The translations under genes and the position numbers were made by a program. A stretch of 64,000 nucleotides of DNA, taken from assembly GCF_963678635.1 (NCBI RefSeq), contig NC_087067.1, positions 54,426,233 through 54,490,232 on the forward strand. Direction: 5' to 3'. This document shows, in pieces, positions 33,570 to 44,707 of the stretch; position 1 is the stretch's first letter; every line of letters begins with the position of its first letter. The notes below the pieces were generated by a model. It searched no databases. It was not told the DNA's origin and saw only the letters and a program-made list of their open reading frames with translations. The stretch comes from Symsagittifera roscoffensis. Taxonomy: Eukaryota > Xenacoelomorpha > Acoela > Convolutidae.

Positions 33570-34215
33570 GTGATAAAAAAGAGCGTCAGAATGTTCTGGA
33601 AATCTTAAATTTTAAAATTTTGATTGTCGACAGATTAATTCCCAGAAATGTGGAAAACGGCCATTTTGACTGAAAAAGAAGAGAAACACAACGAACGAAA
33701 ACTTCGAGCAAACAAGTCGCGAAAAACAAGATAAAGAACGGAGTCACTTATCGTGAAGATCACGCACGATAAGACACGTAACTGAAGCAGAAAGGAGGCT
33801 TCAGTGGGACAGCCGGAGCGGATCCGTACTCTCCCAAGCGACGGGATTGAGGAGATAAGAGTGTTATCTCAAGGGGAGATTGGAAATGGAGGCCGGTTGC
33901 CCAGAGAATCAGTAGACTGTAACGTATACTTTTTAGCTGCTGTGAAGCCCTGAATAGCTGAATTTGCTTCAACCTTATATTGTATTTCAGAGCATGAGTA
34001 GCTAGAAAGAGGAAAACTTAGTCCAACCACAATTGATTTAGAATATCACGGTCACTAAAAAAAACAATGGTTTGCGAGCCTTGTTTTTAATAGTGATCAT
34101 GTAGTTTGGGGATCCGAGACCAAGTTATGTGGTTTTTTTGCATGTAAACGAAAGCTGATCAAAAGTCGTTTTGAATGATGGCCTAAAAATGGTATTTTTT
34201 TACTTAGCCCTAAAC
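33570..34215 (+). repeat. type III LTR fragment
   Basis: The sequence aligns with 26,870-27,500 of G1's 3' LTR, including the CTTATCGTG/CACGATAAG palindrome (33,747-33,773) and a GAGATAA/TTATCTC palindrome (33,852-33,870) in place of GTAATAACG/CGTTATTAC. Both ends are missing. The following 235 bp (34,216-34,450) show no gene. Confidence 0.65.
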
Positions 34216-34450
34216 GGTAATCAGAACGTCAAAAGTATTATAGTAACCGAGGTTACAGTCAGGAGTCCCTTCATCACGTATTTCAGTCATAATACCTGAA
34301 ATTTTCTAGATATGGAAGTGATAATGATAAAAGAAGATGACAAGTGTTTAAGTCCTCTTCAATTAAAGTCGATACGGGTTGAGTTTCTTTAATAAGAACA
34401 CGCAACTCGACACGAGAAAATATCATATACAAGTGTTAGAGATAAAGAAT

Positions 34451-35100
34451 TTAGTCGAAAGTTATTTTGTCATTATTTGTTCCGAGTACGCAAGCGGCGT
34501 TCGTAATCTGTATTGCCAGGGAGATTCTCTGTTTTAAAAAGCTGCCGGCTCTGGGTTCCTCGTTGCATATGCTTAGGTTCTTACAAAGCTTGCTCAAAAA
34601 AATTTCTGTGCTGGGGCCGGCCGCGACCTGAATTTCAAACGCTAGCGGTTGAAAAAGGTATCCGTCATCCACAAGATTTTTTTTACTGGTCTTATTTTCG
34701 CTCTTCCGCTTCAGCGGCAGCCGTACCAGGGTTACAAACAGACCCGACAATAATCCTACAAGGAGCTAAGGAGTCTACTACCGTTACATCCCACAAGAGC
34801 TGCTTACCAACAGCCCATGGAACGAGCGTCAAACCATCTGGTCGCTTCTGATCGGTCCTGTAGAGGTGTCGTGGTTGTAAAACAGACGGAATGTGAGTAG
34901 AAGATAAACTCTGCTTTATAAGGGCATTCAGGTTTGAATGCCTAGAGAATCTCCCTGCACTTTTGAGGCATGAAAGATCATGCCAACCATCCTGGGCAAC
35001 GTCTTTTCCGCACACGCATTTATGCCGTTCGCATATTTTTGAGCCTAATCGAAGTCCTATCGCAATTCTGATTTGTTGGTTCGACAGTTTTAACCTTCTT
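34451..35100 (-). pseudogene. C-terminal domain of a non-LTR RT with restriction-like endonuclease
   Basis: On the - strand it reads RIAIGLRLGSKICERHKC, then the zinc cluster CVCGKDVAQDGWHDLSC, SAGRFSRHSNLNALI, and the nuclease pattern KRPDGLTLVPW...LLWDVTVVDSLAP, a PD-(D/E)XK-like arrangement. The tail is PRAGSFLKQRISLAIQ. A frameshift near 34,735 separates the last 90 residues. This is a different family from units A and B but has the same domain plan. The polymerase domain is absent. Confidence 0.65.
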
Positions 35101-35161
35101 CAAGGAGCCGACGAACATGTCTCAGGGCATCTCCGAAATATATGTTGATTAACATTCCGCT

Positions 35162-35622
35162 CAAACCATCGCCTTGTGGGGATCCGATAATAGTCTCAAA
35201 TTGTGGACGACGAGCCCGAAGAATGCGTATACGCCGACGATAGTGACTTCTTGTCTCTGGAGAAAAACAACGATTCAGTCCAGAAAATTGAAGAGACTCA
35301 AGGTGTATAACCTTACCGTGAATGTAGATAAGACCGAAAAAATCGTTATCAAACGTGACGAACGTCTCGAGGATTTCTGGCGCAAGAACAAGAAGTTGGG
35401 ATTACTTCTCGGAGACGAAGAAGAAATTCTCCGAAGAAAAACTCTTGCTAGAAACGCCTTGAGAGAGATAGACAATGTTTGGGTTCGGAAGACCAAAATC
35501 TCTCTCCGAAAAAGGCTCCAACTTTACAACTCAGTGGTGAAGCCGATCCTTCTCTACAATTGTGAGACATGGGCTCTGTCTAAGACGGAAAGTGAAAAAC
35601 TGGATACCTTCCATCGGCAAAA
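35162..35622 (+). pseudogene. non-LTR RT fragment with YADD motif, cut by an LTR
   Basis: One frame has VYADDSDFLSLEKNN (YADD at 35,230-35,241). After a frameshift near 35,290, the next frame carries LTVNVDKTEKIVI and the thumb region KISLRKRLQLYNSVVKPILLYNCETWALS. At 35,623 the 3' LTR of G3 begins inside the protein, so G3 inserted here on the - strand. Confidence 0.65.
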
Positions 35623-36541
35623 TGTAACATTCGCCCGGAAGATACATATCGACGGAAAATAAAACTAAGTCCTAAGACGACTGGCCAACGTCTGAACAGA
35701 GCTTTACATGCTTTTAACCTTCTCTACCAAGCCAGTACTTTCGGTGGTCTTTCTAACATCGGGTCGACAAAAACGTTACTGCTTTCGGCTTCGGTCAAAA
35801 CACTCAATTTAACTAGATTACATGCAGAAATAGTGAGCTCATGGCTGGGTCTCAGTATCCCCAGACCACGAGGTCACTCCTAAAATTAGGGCTACTACTA
35901 TTTATTGAATTATTATTGCTTTTGTTCAGTAGATAAAAATCATCATCTCCATCGAAGATGGATCAACCCTTTCCCCCAACTCCTAGCTTCTCATCCTAGC
36001 AAAATGAATTCAGATGTTAGTTAAATTCAACTCAGGACATGACAGGGAAGCTAAAAGTTTATGTAAAACACTATCAGTTTCAGTCCCGAGACCCCTCCGG
36101 ATTATAAAATCCGGGGAAATAAGACCTTTATCTTCCTCCCGGAAGGCTGTCTCCCACCCTTCACTGTTGTTCGCAACGGCCTTGCAACTATTGTAGCGAA
36201 ACAATAGTTGCAACTCGGAGCTGTCTCTGCTACTTCTGCAATTTGTTGTTGTTTCTCAATCACAATTTTCGTTGTTAACGCTATCGCAACCAATGTTGTT
36301 GTGTTTTTCTTCCGGTTTTCTGCCAAAATGGCCGTTTCTGACGTTTCCTAGAATTGTTACGTCATCAAATCGAATTTTTATGTTTAAAGTTTAGGAGTTT
36401 CCGCATCCTTCCGCCTTCACGATTAGTCCAATCGTTCAAATAACGCTCTTATTCCTTCAAAATCGCCAATTCGGTTGGTTCGCTGCTAAAAACTCGAATC
36501 TGCTGAATCTGCATTTGGGTCCATTCTGGTCGAATGTCACA
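35623..36541 (-). repeat. 3' LTR of G3, type I, 919 bp
   Basis: Read on the - strand it goes from TGTGACATTCGACCAGAATGG (36,541) to CGGGCGAATGTTACA (35,623), homologous to G2's 5' LTR along its length. It contains the U3 hairpins at 36,097-36,211. It is preceded on the - strand by a polypurine tract and the G3 3' untranslated region, which fixes it as the 3' LTR. Confidence 0.8.
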
Positions 36542-36556
36542 TACTCCCCGGACAGT
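36542..36556 (-). other. polypurine tract of G3
   Basis: On the - strand, actgtccggggagta directly precedes the LTR start. It is the same core as in G1. Confidence 0.6.
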
Positions 36557-37248
36557 CCGGTCAATTTCCTCATTGAATTTCGCAATGTTCGTAAAATAGA
36601 AACAGTGTCATCGAACAGAATTTACAAAATGCACGAAATTACTTTTATCCACGCCATATCGACTCACCGCATAATATAAATGGCATCATACTACATCACT
36701 ATAGCCTTCAAATTCTTTCAATAATCTGCACATTGAGGATATGACCTAAGATAAAAACATTTTTTCTGACTTCCAATGTCAATGTCTTGATTAAAACTTT
36801 TCTCCTAGATTTTTAAAAGGTGTTGGTTTGCAGGACAGTCCTGCCAACCAACAAGCTAAAATTATCCTACTCTGCTTCTTCCCTTCGGAAATCTTGCTTG
36901 TTATTGTCCTGAATATTACAACTAAAAAACTCTGTGGTTAGGAAGAACAATGAAACAATCTCCCTCTTCGAGAGATCACCCAAGCCTTTCATATCACCAC
37001 AAAGTGATCAGTTCTCCTAGTTGATTAAAAACAGTCATGCAGGCTGGAATATTTAAATATACTCTTTACTCAAGCCTTTCTAAATAAATAGTAAGTTAGT
37101 GTCTCTAAAGCCACTTAACTAAAATCAAAATGCAAATTTATAAATGCAACAAATTCAAAACTCAACTAAATGTTCCAGTTTTCGATTACAATTTGGTTGC
37201 TTGGTTTCTCACTTGAGTTTTTTCACACACAAAAAACAATTCTGAGTT
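36557..37248 (-). other. 3' untranslated region of G3
   Basis: No gene is seen. The part nearest the LTR matches G1's 3' region (gtatgatgccattt). A hairpin-like segment with ggcaggactgtcctgc lies near 36,830-36,850. Confidence 0.5.
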
Positions 37249-38505
37249 TTAACTTCTTCTTTTTCCGCGTTTCTTTGTTTTTTTCTCTTTTCGTCGTTTA
37301 GAAGTTCTAAAACTTCTAAATTCTTCTAATTTTCCTTCTTTTTGCATCTTGTTCTTTCGACCTTTCGTCAATGTTCCATCTCTTCCTCCTGTGATACTGA
37401 CTCTGCACTTATAAGTTTCTGTGTCCTGCAACACATCGTTAGCTATCCTGACGCTGTTGGAAGCAGTCCTCCAACACTTCTGCTCTTCTACCCACTGTTT
37501 GCAACAAGGTAGGGGATCCAATTTAGATTCTCTGTTCCTGCAGAAGCTGTTGTGGAGACACAACGTCACATTTCTCTCCAAATCTTCCTTCAACATCTCT
37601 GCCTTCTCCTTTCCACTACGTTCACTTGTCCTGGAAATTCTTTTCACAGCGTTGGTCACTGCATTCCGATGAGTCACAAGAGCTCGCTTGAAAGCTCCTG
37701 CTCCAATGTCCAGCTGATATTCACTGTACACTCTGCCGTGATTCGACATATGCTTCTTAGCATATTCGTACAACCATGCAGTCATGTTAGCTCTGAACCA
37801 TGGCATCAATCGTTTTCTTGCCCATATCTTCTTCACTTCCATCGGAATGTTTAAAATCTTGCACATTGTCTCAAAAAGATCTAAATCTTTCAGACAATCC
37901 AATTTCTGCAACTGTTCTCTCGTCGGTGCCTCCTGTCTATTGTTTTTTTTCACATGAGCTTCCAGCCATCGTATCGCCATCATAACTCCCACTATCACTA
38001 TTGTTATGGGCTGTGATGAGTCTGGTAAACCCATGGAGAGCAGCTCTCCAGAATCCCAGATCAATACCAGTTTACTACGCTCGGGATACCACCAAGTCTG
38101 CAGCAAGCAGTGGCAGGGAAACTCGTCATGCGTCAACATGATGCTCCTCCAATTACGTTTTCCCGAAGCTTCCAGTAATGGTTCCACTTCCATCATCACT
38201 CGGTGGACTTCATCATTCTCGTCTACTGTATTGTAATCTGTAACAGTTGATCCTCTCTGTTTCTGTCTCTCAAACTCACTGAAGTTCCCACTCACGTATC
38301 CCATGAACTTCCTTCCCAGTATCGATTCCAACTCCTCTTTTGTTCTCTCTGGAACTGCTGAGAACATCTTACATAGCAACTCGTAAGATTTTTCGGACAT
38401 TCTCGTTAGTCTAACACACTTTGGCACTGAGGAGGCTGATCCACGATTGTTCTCGTACTCTTTACATCCACAGCTACGAAATGCATCGGGTATCTGCTCT
38501 TGCAC
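37249..38505 (-). CDS. terminal ORF of G3, unknown family
   Basis: An open frame of up to 418 codons, the last gene before the 3' LTR. Shared with G1 (24,716-25,678) are VHRVMMEVEPLLEASG, EFPCHCLLQTWWYP, RKRLMPWFRANMTAW, LDIGAGAFKRALVTHRNA and LERNVTLCLHNSFC. The C-terminus is strongly basic (KRRKEKKTKKRGKRRS), suggesting RNA/DNA binding or a nuclear signal. Strands LVLIWDSGELLSMGL and ITIVIVGVMMAI resemble those of the ORF at 42,768. The frame is open but the upstream part lies in another frame, so it was probably the end of a longer polyprotein. No signal peptide, so a classical envelope protein is unlikely. Confidence 0.6.
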   Translation of the reverse strand: MQEQIPDAFRSCGCKEYENNRGSASSVPKCVRLTRMSEKSYELLCKMFSAVPERTKEELESILGRKFMGYVSGNFSEFERQKQRGSTVTDYNTVDENDEVHRVMMEVEPLLEASGKRNWRSIMLTHDEFPCHCLLQTWWYPERSKLVLIWDSGELLSMGLPDSSQPITIVIVGVMMAIRWLEAHVKKNNRQEAPTREQLQKLDCLKDLDLFETMCKILNIPMEVKKIWARKRLMPWFRANMTAWLYEYAKKHMSNHGRVYSEYQLDIGAGAFKRALVTHRNAVTNAVKRISRTSERSGKEKAEMLKEDLERNVTLCLHNSFCRNRESKLDPLPCCKQWVEEQKCWRTASNSVRIANDVLQDTETYKCRVSITGGRDGTLTKGRKNKMQKEGKLEEFRSFRTSKRRKEKKTKKRGKRRS

Positions 38506-38981
38506 ATTGGAGCCAACGTCGATCCCTCCAAATATCGTGCTCCTGATGGTCTACAATAAGTCTCACTGTGTCTGATGTTCATTTCCGCCTCAATCATTTC
38601 CCTCCATTTTCCTATGTGTTTCTGCTCGGTTTGCAGAACTCCTGGGAATACTTCTACACTGATGGCAGTGACCATCTCATTTCTTTGTTCTAGATTCAAT
38701 AGTGACTCTAAAGAACTAAACATGCTGTAGAATCCTAGTGCAGTCACTAGATTCACCTCGGTTCCTCCATGGCAATCTGCGATCAGTTCCGTTTCCGTTC
38801 TTGCTTTCATCACGACCTTCCCAAACAATACCGTCAATTGCGTGTGTTGTCTCTCTAGGGTCTTCACAACTGTCCAGACCTCCACAAACGTGACCTTCCA
38901 GTTCACAGACTTCCACCAGACAGCTACCAGGTTTGACCCAGTCTTCTGGTCGTCAGCCAGGCAACTCCACTTTATCTTCAC
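38406..38981 (-). pseudogene. segment of the ORF-X polyprotein before the terminal ORF
   Basis: A 191-codon open segment that overlaps both neighbours in other frames (28 and 100 bp). It reads FVEVWTVVKTLERQHTQLTV, MKARTETELIADCHGGTEVN and HIGKWREMIEAEMNIRHSET. The overlaps have no sign of independent starts, so I read them as frameshifts in one long coding sequence. Function unknown. Confidence 0.5.
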
Positions 38982-40923
38982 CGTTGCTCCTAGAGGCCGT
39001 TATCATCACATTATATATGATGTTAATGTCACGCAGGTTACACTCTGCGTTCAGTTCCCTCTGCACGTCTTGTTTCGCCCGTAATTTTGAGTCAGCGTTG
39101 GGACTAGGACACCATAATGGCCTCATTGATTCCCACACTACCATCAAGCTCGTTCTCAGTAATTCATCTGAGAATCCCAACCCAAACTCCACTCTTTTGT
39201 CGGATTTTGCAGTCACCTTTTCTTCCAAGACCAGTCCCAATTTGATCTGAGGATTGGTAGCGCTCTTAATCGTTACAATTCTCGACGTCCAGAATCTTAG
39301 CAACACTGCCTGCTCGTAATCGAAGAAGCAATCGCGTATGTATTCACTCAGGAAAAGGTTGTACGCTATCCCTATGATTCCGGATACGTAGCTGTACGAC
39401 TTCTTCTTGATAGGTCCACAGTATTCACAGGATGTTGGCAGTGCCCCCATAGATTCTTTAATGAGTCTCAGCTCTTTGTTTGAAAATCTCCTGATTTCGT
39501 CTATCTTTCTCATGGGCTCTAACTCCTCGGGTTCTTTCATATTCACCCTCATCGGTTTGCTTTGCTTCATATCCAGCAGTGCTAGCAAGAGTAAGGCTTT
39601 CACTCGCTCATCGCCCTCCCTCAGCATTTTGACACAGGTGTTCAATGCAGGTACTGAAATCTGCTCTATCATGAATCGAATGAAACAGAGAGCGTCTCTC
39701 GGCTTCACACACGCTACTGCTGCTCCCTCTTGGATTATCAGATCCCTCAGGTTCGTCATAAGGAAAACCTTCTCTTCTTTTGACCTCTTCCTTTCTTCTG
39801 AATCATATTCTTCGCGAGTCAGTCCCATCATGCACCAGGCAAACCTCAGTTGTAACTCGGTTCTCACGTAAGGTACTGCCATGAGAGCGTGTATTCTTGG
39901 CGCAGTCCTCATTTCCTCTTCGACGTACTTCAACACCACTGCTTTCCATGGAAGGCTCACCAACTGCTCCATCGTTTCTGCCGGTATCTCAGACGACGCT
40001 AAAGTCCCGTACACCTTCTGCTTGAGGGTGGTGCCTTGCAACATTGTCTCCAGATAACCCTCCATGGCACTCTTCTCTTCCAGAGCCATCACATACCCTC
40101 TAGCCGAGTTTTGGTACTCCAACATCTCCATGTATCCACCGGCGGGTTCATCTATCGACACAGCCTCCGATACTGTTAGTCGGTTATACTCCACTGGTAC
40201 TAGTTGTCCTGCGACACTTCCCTTTTCGTGATTCATGGGAGCTGGCTTAAAGTCTTTCATTGTGCTCTCTCTACATTGGCTGAGTATTTCCATTTCTAAG
40301 GTCGCTCCGGTCAGAGTGCGGTCACTCCTTTTGGATTTGTAACCTGTCGACTTTATTCCCGCCATGAGAATGGGTGGCACCATCGCTATATCAGTCAACA
40401 TTTTATCCATGCCAGGCAATTGATAATCACCTTGTCCCAAATCCATGACCTCTTCGACTCGTTTCCTTTTCGCTGAATTGACAGCTTTTATCGATATCTC
40501 CGAATTCACCTTCGTCTTTCTTACTCTCCTAGGCATCACTCTGCTGCCTAACTTCATTTTCATCTCGTTGATCTTATCAATCACCAATTTCGATCGCATC
40601 GTTCCTTTCCTGGTTCTTCACATATACACCACCTCTCCTTTATCGTCCTGCGGTGTCATCTTGATGGGAGAGTTTGCTTCACTTTCATCAGTAGCTGAGT
40701 CAATCAACAACTCACTCAATCTACCTTCACACTCATCCATCTTATCAAGGACTTCCCGCATCAACGGTCGGTTGAGACCTGTTTTCAAAATGGACTGAAT
40801 CCCATAGCTCTGAACTACTGTCCAGATTTCTTCCATGAACGCCACTCTGTCCAATCTACATCCCGTCCTATTGTCATGGTCTCGGTGATGTACTTCCCAC
40901 TCTTCTTCGGGCAACGTTCCCAA
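38953..40923 (-). pseudogene. large unknown protein segment of ORF-X (650 codons)
   Basis: One frame runs from 40,923 to 38,953, broken only by a TGA at 40,618-40,620. It is mostly alpha-helical in character, with charged helices such as LDKMDECEGRLSELLID, VRTELQLRFAWCMMGLTREEY and MLREGDERVKALLLLALLDM. A cluster CEYCGPIKKKSYSYVSG with two cysteines follows near residue 505. No catalytic motif or membrane anchor is recognised. The size, and the absence of stops other than one, show recent constraint. Confidence 0.55.
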
Positions 40924-42790
40924 GAAAGGTACTCTGGCTGAGGACTCTTTGTTCGTTGTTTCTTGAATTGCCAGGAGAGCTGCTCTCCGGCAAATTCCGT
41001 TTCATTTCCATAAAGGCTGACGGAGGTTCCAGTGTCGAGATGCCTTCATCCGCTGGCTCATTCGTCTCCAACGTATCCGCGTTGTTCTCAAGATCACTGA
41101 AGATGTTGAAATCCAGGCTGGATACTCCTCCTGTCGATGCCCTGTCGTCTTCCCCACCAGCTTGATTTGCATCTTGTTGCATGGTTTCTTCGGTTTGACG
41201 GCTTCCTCCCTGTCCGTCATCTCCTTCTGACATATCCTTCTTTGAGCTCGAGGGTCCTTGCTTATCATTGTCGGTTCCTTCCGGAAATTTCGGTATAATC
41301 AATATACCGGCCAATCTATCTTCCTCTTCTCCATGGACCACTTTGATTTCCTCACAACCGAAGGGTGCCAGGAAGATTCTCGTCCGCAGCGTTCCTACTA
41401 CCGTCAACTCCGGTTTCACACTAGTCAGGATCAAGGAGGCCTCAGGCAGTTCGGTCCTGCCTCTCATCTTCATAGGCGCCAAGCCCAATCCCGCCCATTC
41501 CTCGTCAAATCTTCCAGGCTTGGGAGTCGCGGAGTTGCTTATTCGCCTTCTCGTCGCTTGATCCGTATAGGCAAACCGTGTGTATTGTAACACGGCGGCA
41601 TTTCTTCCCACAAAGTATGTATCCATCGTTGCCACGAAATTCCCTATTCTCCTTTCATTGGTTTCGAATGCTGTCAACCTAGGAGTTTGTACCACGGAGA
41701 CTGCTCCGAGCAACATCCTTCTTATCAGAGGGAATTCGGGGATTTCTTCCGGCAGCTTCTCGTAATCACCCCAATCCTTCGTCTCTTCTCTCACCTTGTG
41801 ATATGCTGCTGTGAGACGAGGCACTCTGGTTATCTCACCATTCGTTTTATCATAGGGTCTCAGATTCCAAAGCTTCGGAAACACCTCGATGTGTCCTCTT
41901 TCTACTTCTCCCATGCGATCACGGAAGTGATCGTCAAAATTGATGACTGTCATCTCTGGCTCTGATATTTTCGCAAATATCAGGTCTTCACTCATGAGCT
42001 CCCGCAATGTGTGCTGCTCACACCAGTTCAGTACACTACCGTCCACTGCTGATATGAGGTTCAGGTGCAGCACCGACCTCCTACACTCCTCCACCTTAAC
42101 GTCAGGGAACGCAAACGTGACTGCTGGTCCATAGATCACTGTCACAAACTCCGTGGCTCCTCTGATCAATGCTAAGGGATCGGTTCTCATAGTCAAGGTC
42201 AGATCAGTTAATAGGGGCATGCCCCCAACATGTCGTCTAATATCTTCTTCTCTTTCGATAGTATCATCTTCTCCCGTTCCAAAGCGATTTTGTTGTAAGA
42301 GATATTGGATAAGAGTATGTCTCAGATCTCTTATCTTATTCCACGAGTCCGTGGATTTCTTCATATCTAAATTCTTCACTCTCTCTCTCATCTGCTCTGG
42401 ACAACGTGTCAATTTCATTAGTCCTCCCAAGTTTCCGTGGGTAATCGCAATCAGTGTTAGAAGCCCATCTAACTGCAGGTTCTGGATTCCTTCGGTGAGC
42501 AGCATCGCCGGTCCTTTGACGAAACTCTCTGCTCCAAACGTCACGAACAAGGCTAGTAGTTCCACTATTGACACTTCCACTACTGCTTGGAGGAATTCTT
42601 TTATCAAGTAATGAGAGACTTTTGGGTAGACTTTTGCCAAGAAGGACGCGGTCCATCCGGCTCCCAACCCTTCCAGCATGCTGTCCGTCCGTTCAAAGCC
42701 TTCCTTTTCCTTCACTTCCTGGGTCCAGAAGGTTTCCAGGGTATTCTGACACATTCTGTTTACAAATTCAGCTGTCTTTTTTTTCAGCAT
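40874..42790 (-). CDS. large unknown protein segment of ORF-X (638 codons)
   Basis: Uninterrupted for 1.9 kb. The N-terminal 150 residues are helical and partly hydrophobic (VVEVSIVELLALFVTFGAESF), without a clear signal peptide. The middle reads TLTMRTDPLALIRGATEFV and VFPKLWNLRPYDKTNGEITR; the C-terminal 170 residues are acidic and serine-rich, probably disordered. It overlaps the preceding frame by 23 bp at an A8 run (about 42,783-42,790), so slippage or a one-base change there joins the two. Family not recognised. Confidence 0.55.
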   Translation of the reverse strand: MLKKKTAEFVNRMCQNTLETFWTQEVKEKEGFERTDSMLEGLGAGWTASFLAKVYPKVSHYLIKEFLQAVVEVSIVELLALFVTFGAESFVKGPAMLLTEGIQNLQLDGLLTLIAITHGNLGGLMKLTRCPEQMRERVKNLDMKKSTDSWNKIRDLRHTLIQYLLQQNRFGTGEDDTIEREEDIRRHVGGMPLLTDLTLTMRTDPLALIRGATEFVTVIYGPAVTFAFPDVKVEECRRSVLHLNLISAVDGSVLNWCEQHTLRELMSEDLIFAKISEPEMTVINFDDHFRDRMGEVERGHIEVFPKLWNLRPYDKTNGEITRVPRLTAAYHKVREETKDWGDYEKLPEEIPEFPLIRRMLLGAVSVVQTPRLTAFETNERRIGNFVATMDTYFVGRNAAVLQYTRFAYTDQATRRRISNSATPKPGRFDEEWAGLGLAPMKMRGRTELPEASLILTSVKPELTVVGTLRTRIFLAPFGCEEIKVVHGEEEDRLAGILIIPKFPEGTDNDKQGPSSSKKDMSEGDDGQGGSRQTEETMQQDANQAGGEDDRASTGGVSSLDFNIFSDLENNADTLETNEPADEGISTLEPPSAFMEMKRNLPESSSPGNSRNNEQRVLSQSTFLGNVARRRVGSTSPRP

Positions 42791-43847
42791 TTTCCGCCAG
42801 GTTCACCTCCTTTAACAAGTAGGCATGGATCTTCGTGATCATCACAGGGCCTTGCTCAAAAGCATCTGCACCCAATTCCGCTACTCGAGGACTTAGGTGT
42901 AGCCACTGGTTGGCTTCCGGCTTGGTTCTCAAAACCATCGCCTCCAAATGAGCTCTAGTCTCTTTGGAGTTTTTCCTTCTCGTGCTTTCACCAGTCACTT
43001 CCATTGCTCGGAACCATAAGTCGTTTGACATCGCTGTGACCACTCGATGGTCGTCGTCTATTCCCGGCTTAAGCTTGAGTTGTCGACTGAAATTGGACAG
43101 TTCTAACCCCAGCACCTCGTCCAACACTAACATGTGCAGCGCATGGTCCTTGAATCCTCTCATCGCGTTCGAGATATCTGACCACACTTGGAGTTGTTCA
43201 GCCCTGAGTGGCCTCAGGTTCTCCATCTCTATCATGCGATATGGGGCTGATATGATCACATCATATTTCCCTTCCGAAAGCAATGTCACGATCGCATACA
43301 CTAATTTTAGTCCATCCGGGAGATATGCATACCCCGGAGACAACGCGAATACTACTCTCAGTGTCACCTTGGTGAACGACCCCTCCTTCGTCGCATCCAC
43401 CACTTCACCCATCGACTTAAGGATATCTTTTATCGCTGGCCACACATCATTCTCTGCCGTTGCAGGATCTCTGAGTCTGCTCAGAAAACCTTTACTGTGT
43501 AGATGGTCATTGATGCCAGCAAACACGATCGTAATTGGGTTCATGTCCGTCTGCCTTTGTACCCCTATAGCCAGAGATACCGATTGCAGTAGGTCCAGAT
43601 CGACCGCTGCCAACATTATGACGTCCGGCCAAAACAGAGACTTGGAAGTATACACGAACTCTGAATTCGCTACTATCATGATCTTGGCCTTCCTCATTTC
43701 TGCTTTGTTATAGGCAGCGAAGATGGTCTCATCTTTCTTTATCGCTTTCAATCCGCCGTATCTTTGGACATCACCATCTTGATTCACTAGTTTCGGGTAT
43801 ATTCTTTCCTTTACATGACCAGGGGGTGTCGTCAGCTGCCTGAACAT
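42768..43847 (-). CDS. unknown protein segment of ORF-X with a possible degenerate SGNH fold
   Basis: From its first ATG at 43,847 it has 359 codons. It contains KIMIVANSEFVYTS, then about 45 residues later ITIVFAGINDHLHSKG, whose GIND resembles block III (GxND) of SGNH hydrolases. The block I serine motif is absent. Later segments are VVFALSPGYAYLPDGLKLVY and MLVLDEVLGLELSNFSRQLKLK. It touches the preceding frame at GTGA (43,850-43,853), so it is probably its continuation after a frameshift. Catalysis is unlikely if the serine is truly missing. Confidence 0.5.
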   Translation of the reverse strand: MFRQLTTPPGHVKERIYPKLVNQDGDVQRYGGLKAIKKDETIFAAYNKAEMRKAKIMIVANSEFVYTSKSLFWPDVIMLAAVDLDLLQSVSLAIGVQRQTDMNPITIVFAGINDHLHSKGFLSRLRDPATAENDVWPAIKDILKSMGEVVDATKEGSFTKVTLRVVFALSPGYAYLPDGLKLVYAIVTLLSEGKYDVIISAPYRMIEMENLRPLRAEQLQVWSDISNAMRGFKDHALHMLVLDEVLGLELSNFSRQLKLKPGIDDDHRVVTAMSNDLWFRAMEVTGESTRRKNSKETRAHLEAMVLRTKPEANQWLHLSPRVAELGADAFEQGPVMITKIHAYLLKEVNLAENAEKKDS

Positions 43848-43849
43848 CT

Positions 43850-44707
43850 TCACATGTTTCCAATCGGCGCTCTCGTCGTCAGAAATCTTCCTGGTCTCTC
43901 TTCCCGATTCCCCTCATCATGATTCAATCTCACATCCTGCAATGGTCTCGCGTTCACTGATCCCATTGTGTTATTAGAGGGCAGTCGCTCTAGGTCAGCA
44001 AGTCTCAAGGCTGTCGTGGAACTGAAGTTTATGCTAGCGGCTATCAACCAGTCTACGCCGGTTATCGAGTACAGTCTGCTGACGGATAGCCTCGCTCCTT
44101 TCAGCATCCTCCTTGCATCTTCGATGAAGCTCACCCTCTGGAGATCCAGCTTCATTAGTTCGTCTTTGTATACATGCCAGGGAGATGGTATGGGTCTTGA
44201 CCACATCAACGAGCCTCTGCCCGGGGGTCTCTCCTCTCGAGTGGTACTTGTCGTCTCCGATCTCGCGTCCGATCTAGACGTGCTGGCTGTCTCTTTGAGT
44301 GGATTGACAGGTCCTATTCTTCTCCTAGGATGGATGGTCTTCCTCATCGGCGCTTCTCCCAATCGATCCTGAACGTCTGTCCTTTGACCTGGTTCGCTGG
44401 AGCTCTGTTGTCTATAATTCGTGACGGCCGGGACCGTCCCCAAGCGTGTTACCAGGCTAGGAGGCACAAAGGTGTTAATCACTGCGTCATTCGATGTTTC
44501 TTCTTCCTTCAGCACTCCTGTATCAAAGAGTTCTGCTTCTAACTCATCCAATCGCTCCTGGAAGACTCTGTTCAGCCAAGCCTGTCCTTCTATACCATCG
44601 AAGTGGATGCCGTCTGTGGTCAGTCTAGCCTGATCCATAGCTCTCATTTCATGTTCGATGTCCAGGAGGATCATTCTTCCGGCATTCCGACTTGCGAGAT
44701 TCCTCAA
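43850..44707 (-). pseudogene. end of the SGNH domain and C-terminal tail (ORF-X)
   Basis: The first 60 residues finish the SGNH domain: LARSNAG-like strand, then TTDGIHFDGIEGQAWLNRVF with the catalytic Asp (44,612-44,614) and His (44,603-44,605). After that comes a disordered Arg/Ser/Pro-rich linker and a helical part (DELMKLDLQRVSFIEDARRML). The N-terminal half of the domain lies upstream in another frame. Confidence 0.6.

Noticed and set aside
35623-36541. TIR DNA transposon or MITE (TGTAACATTCG...CGAATGTCACA)
   Set aside because: The inverted ends are LTR termini: a primer-binding site follows one copy and a polypurine tract precedes another.
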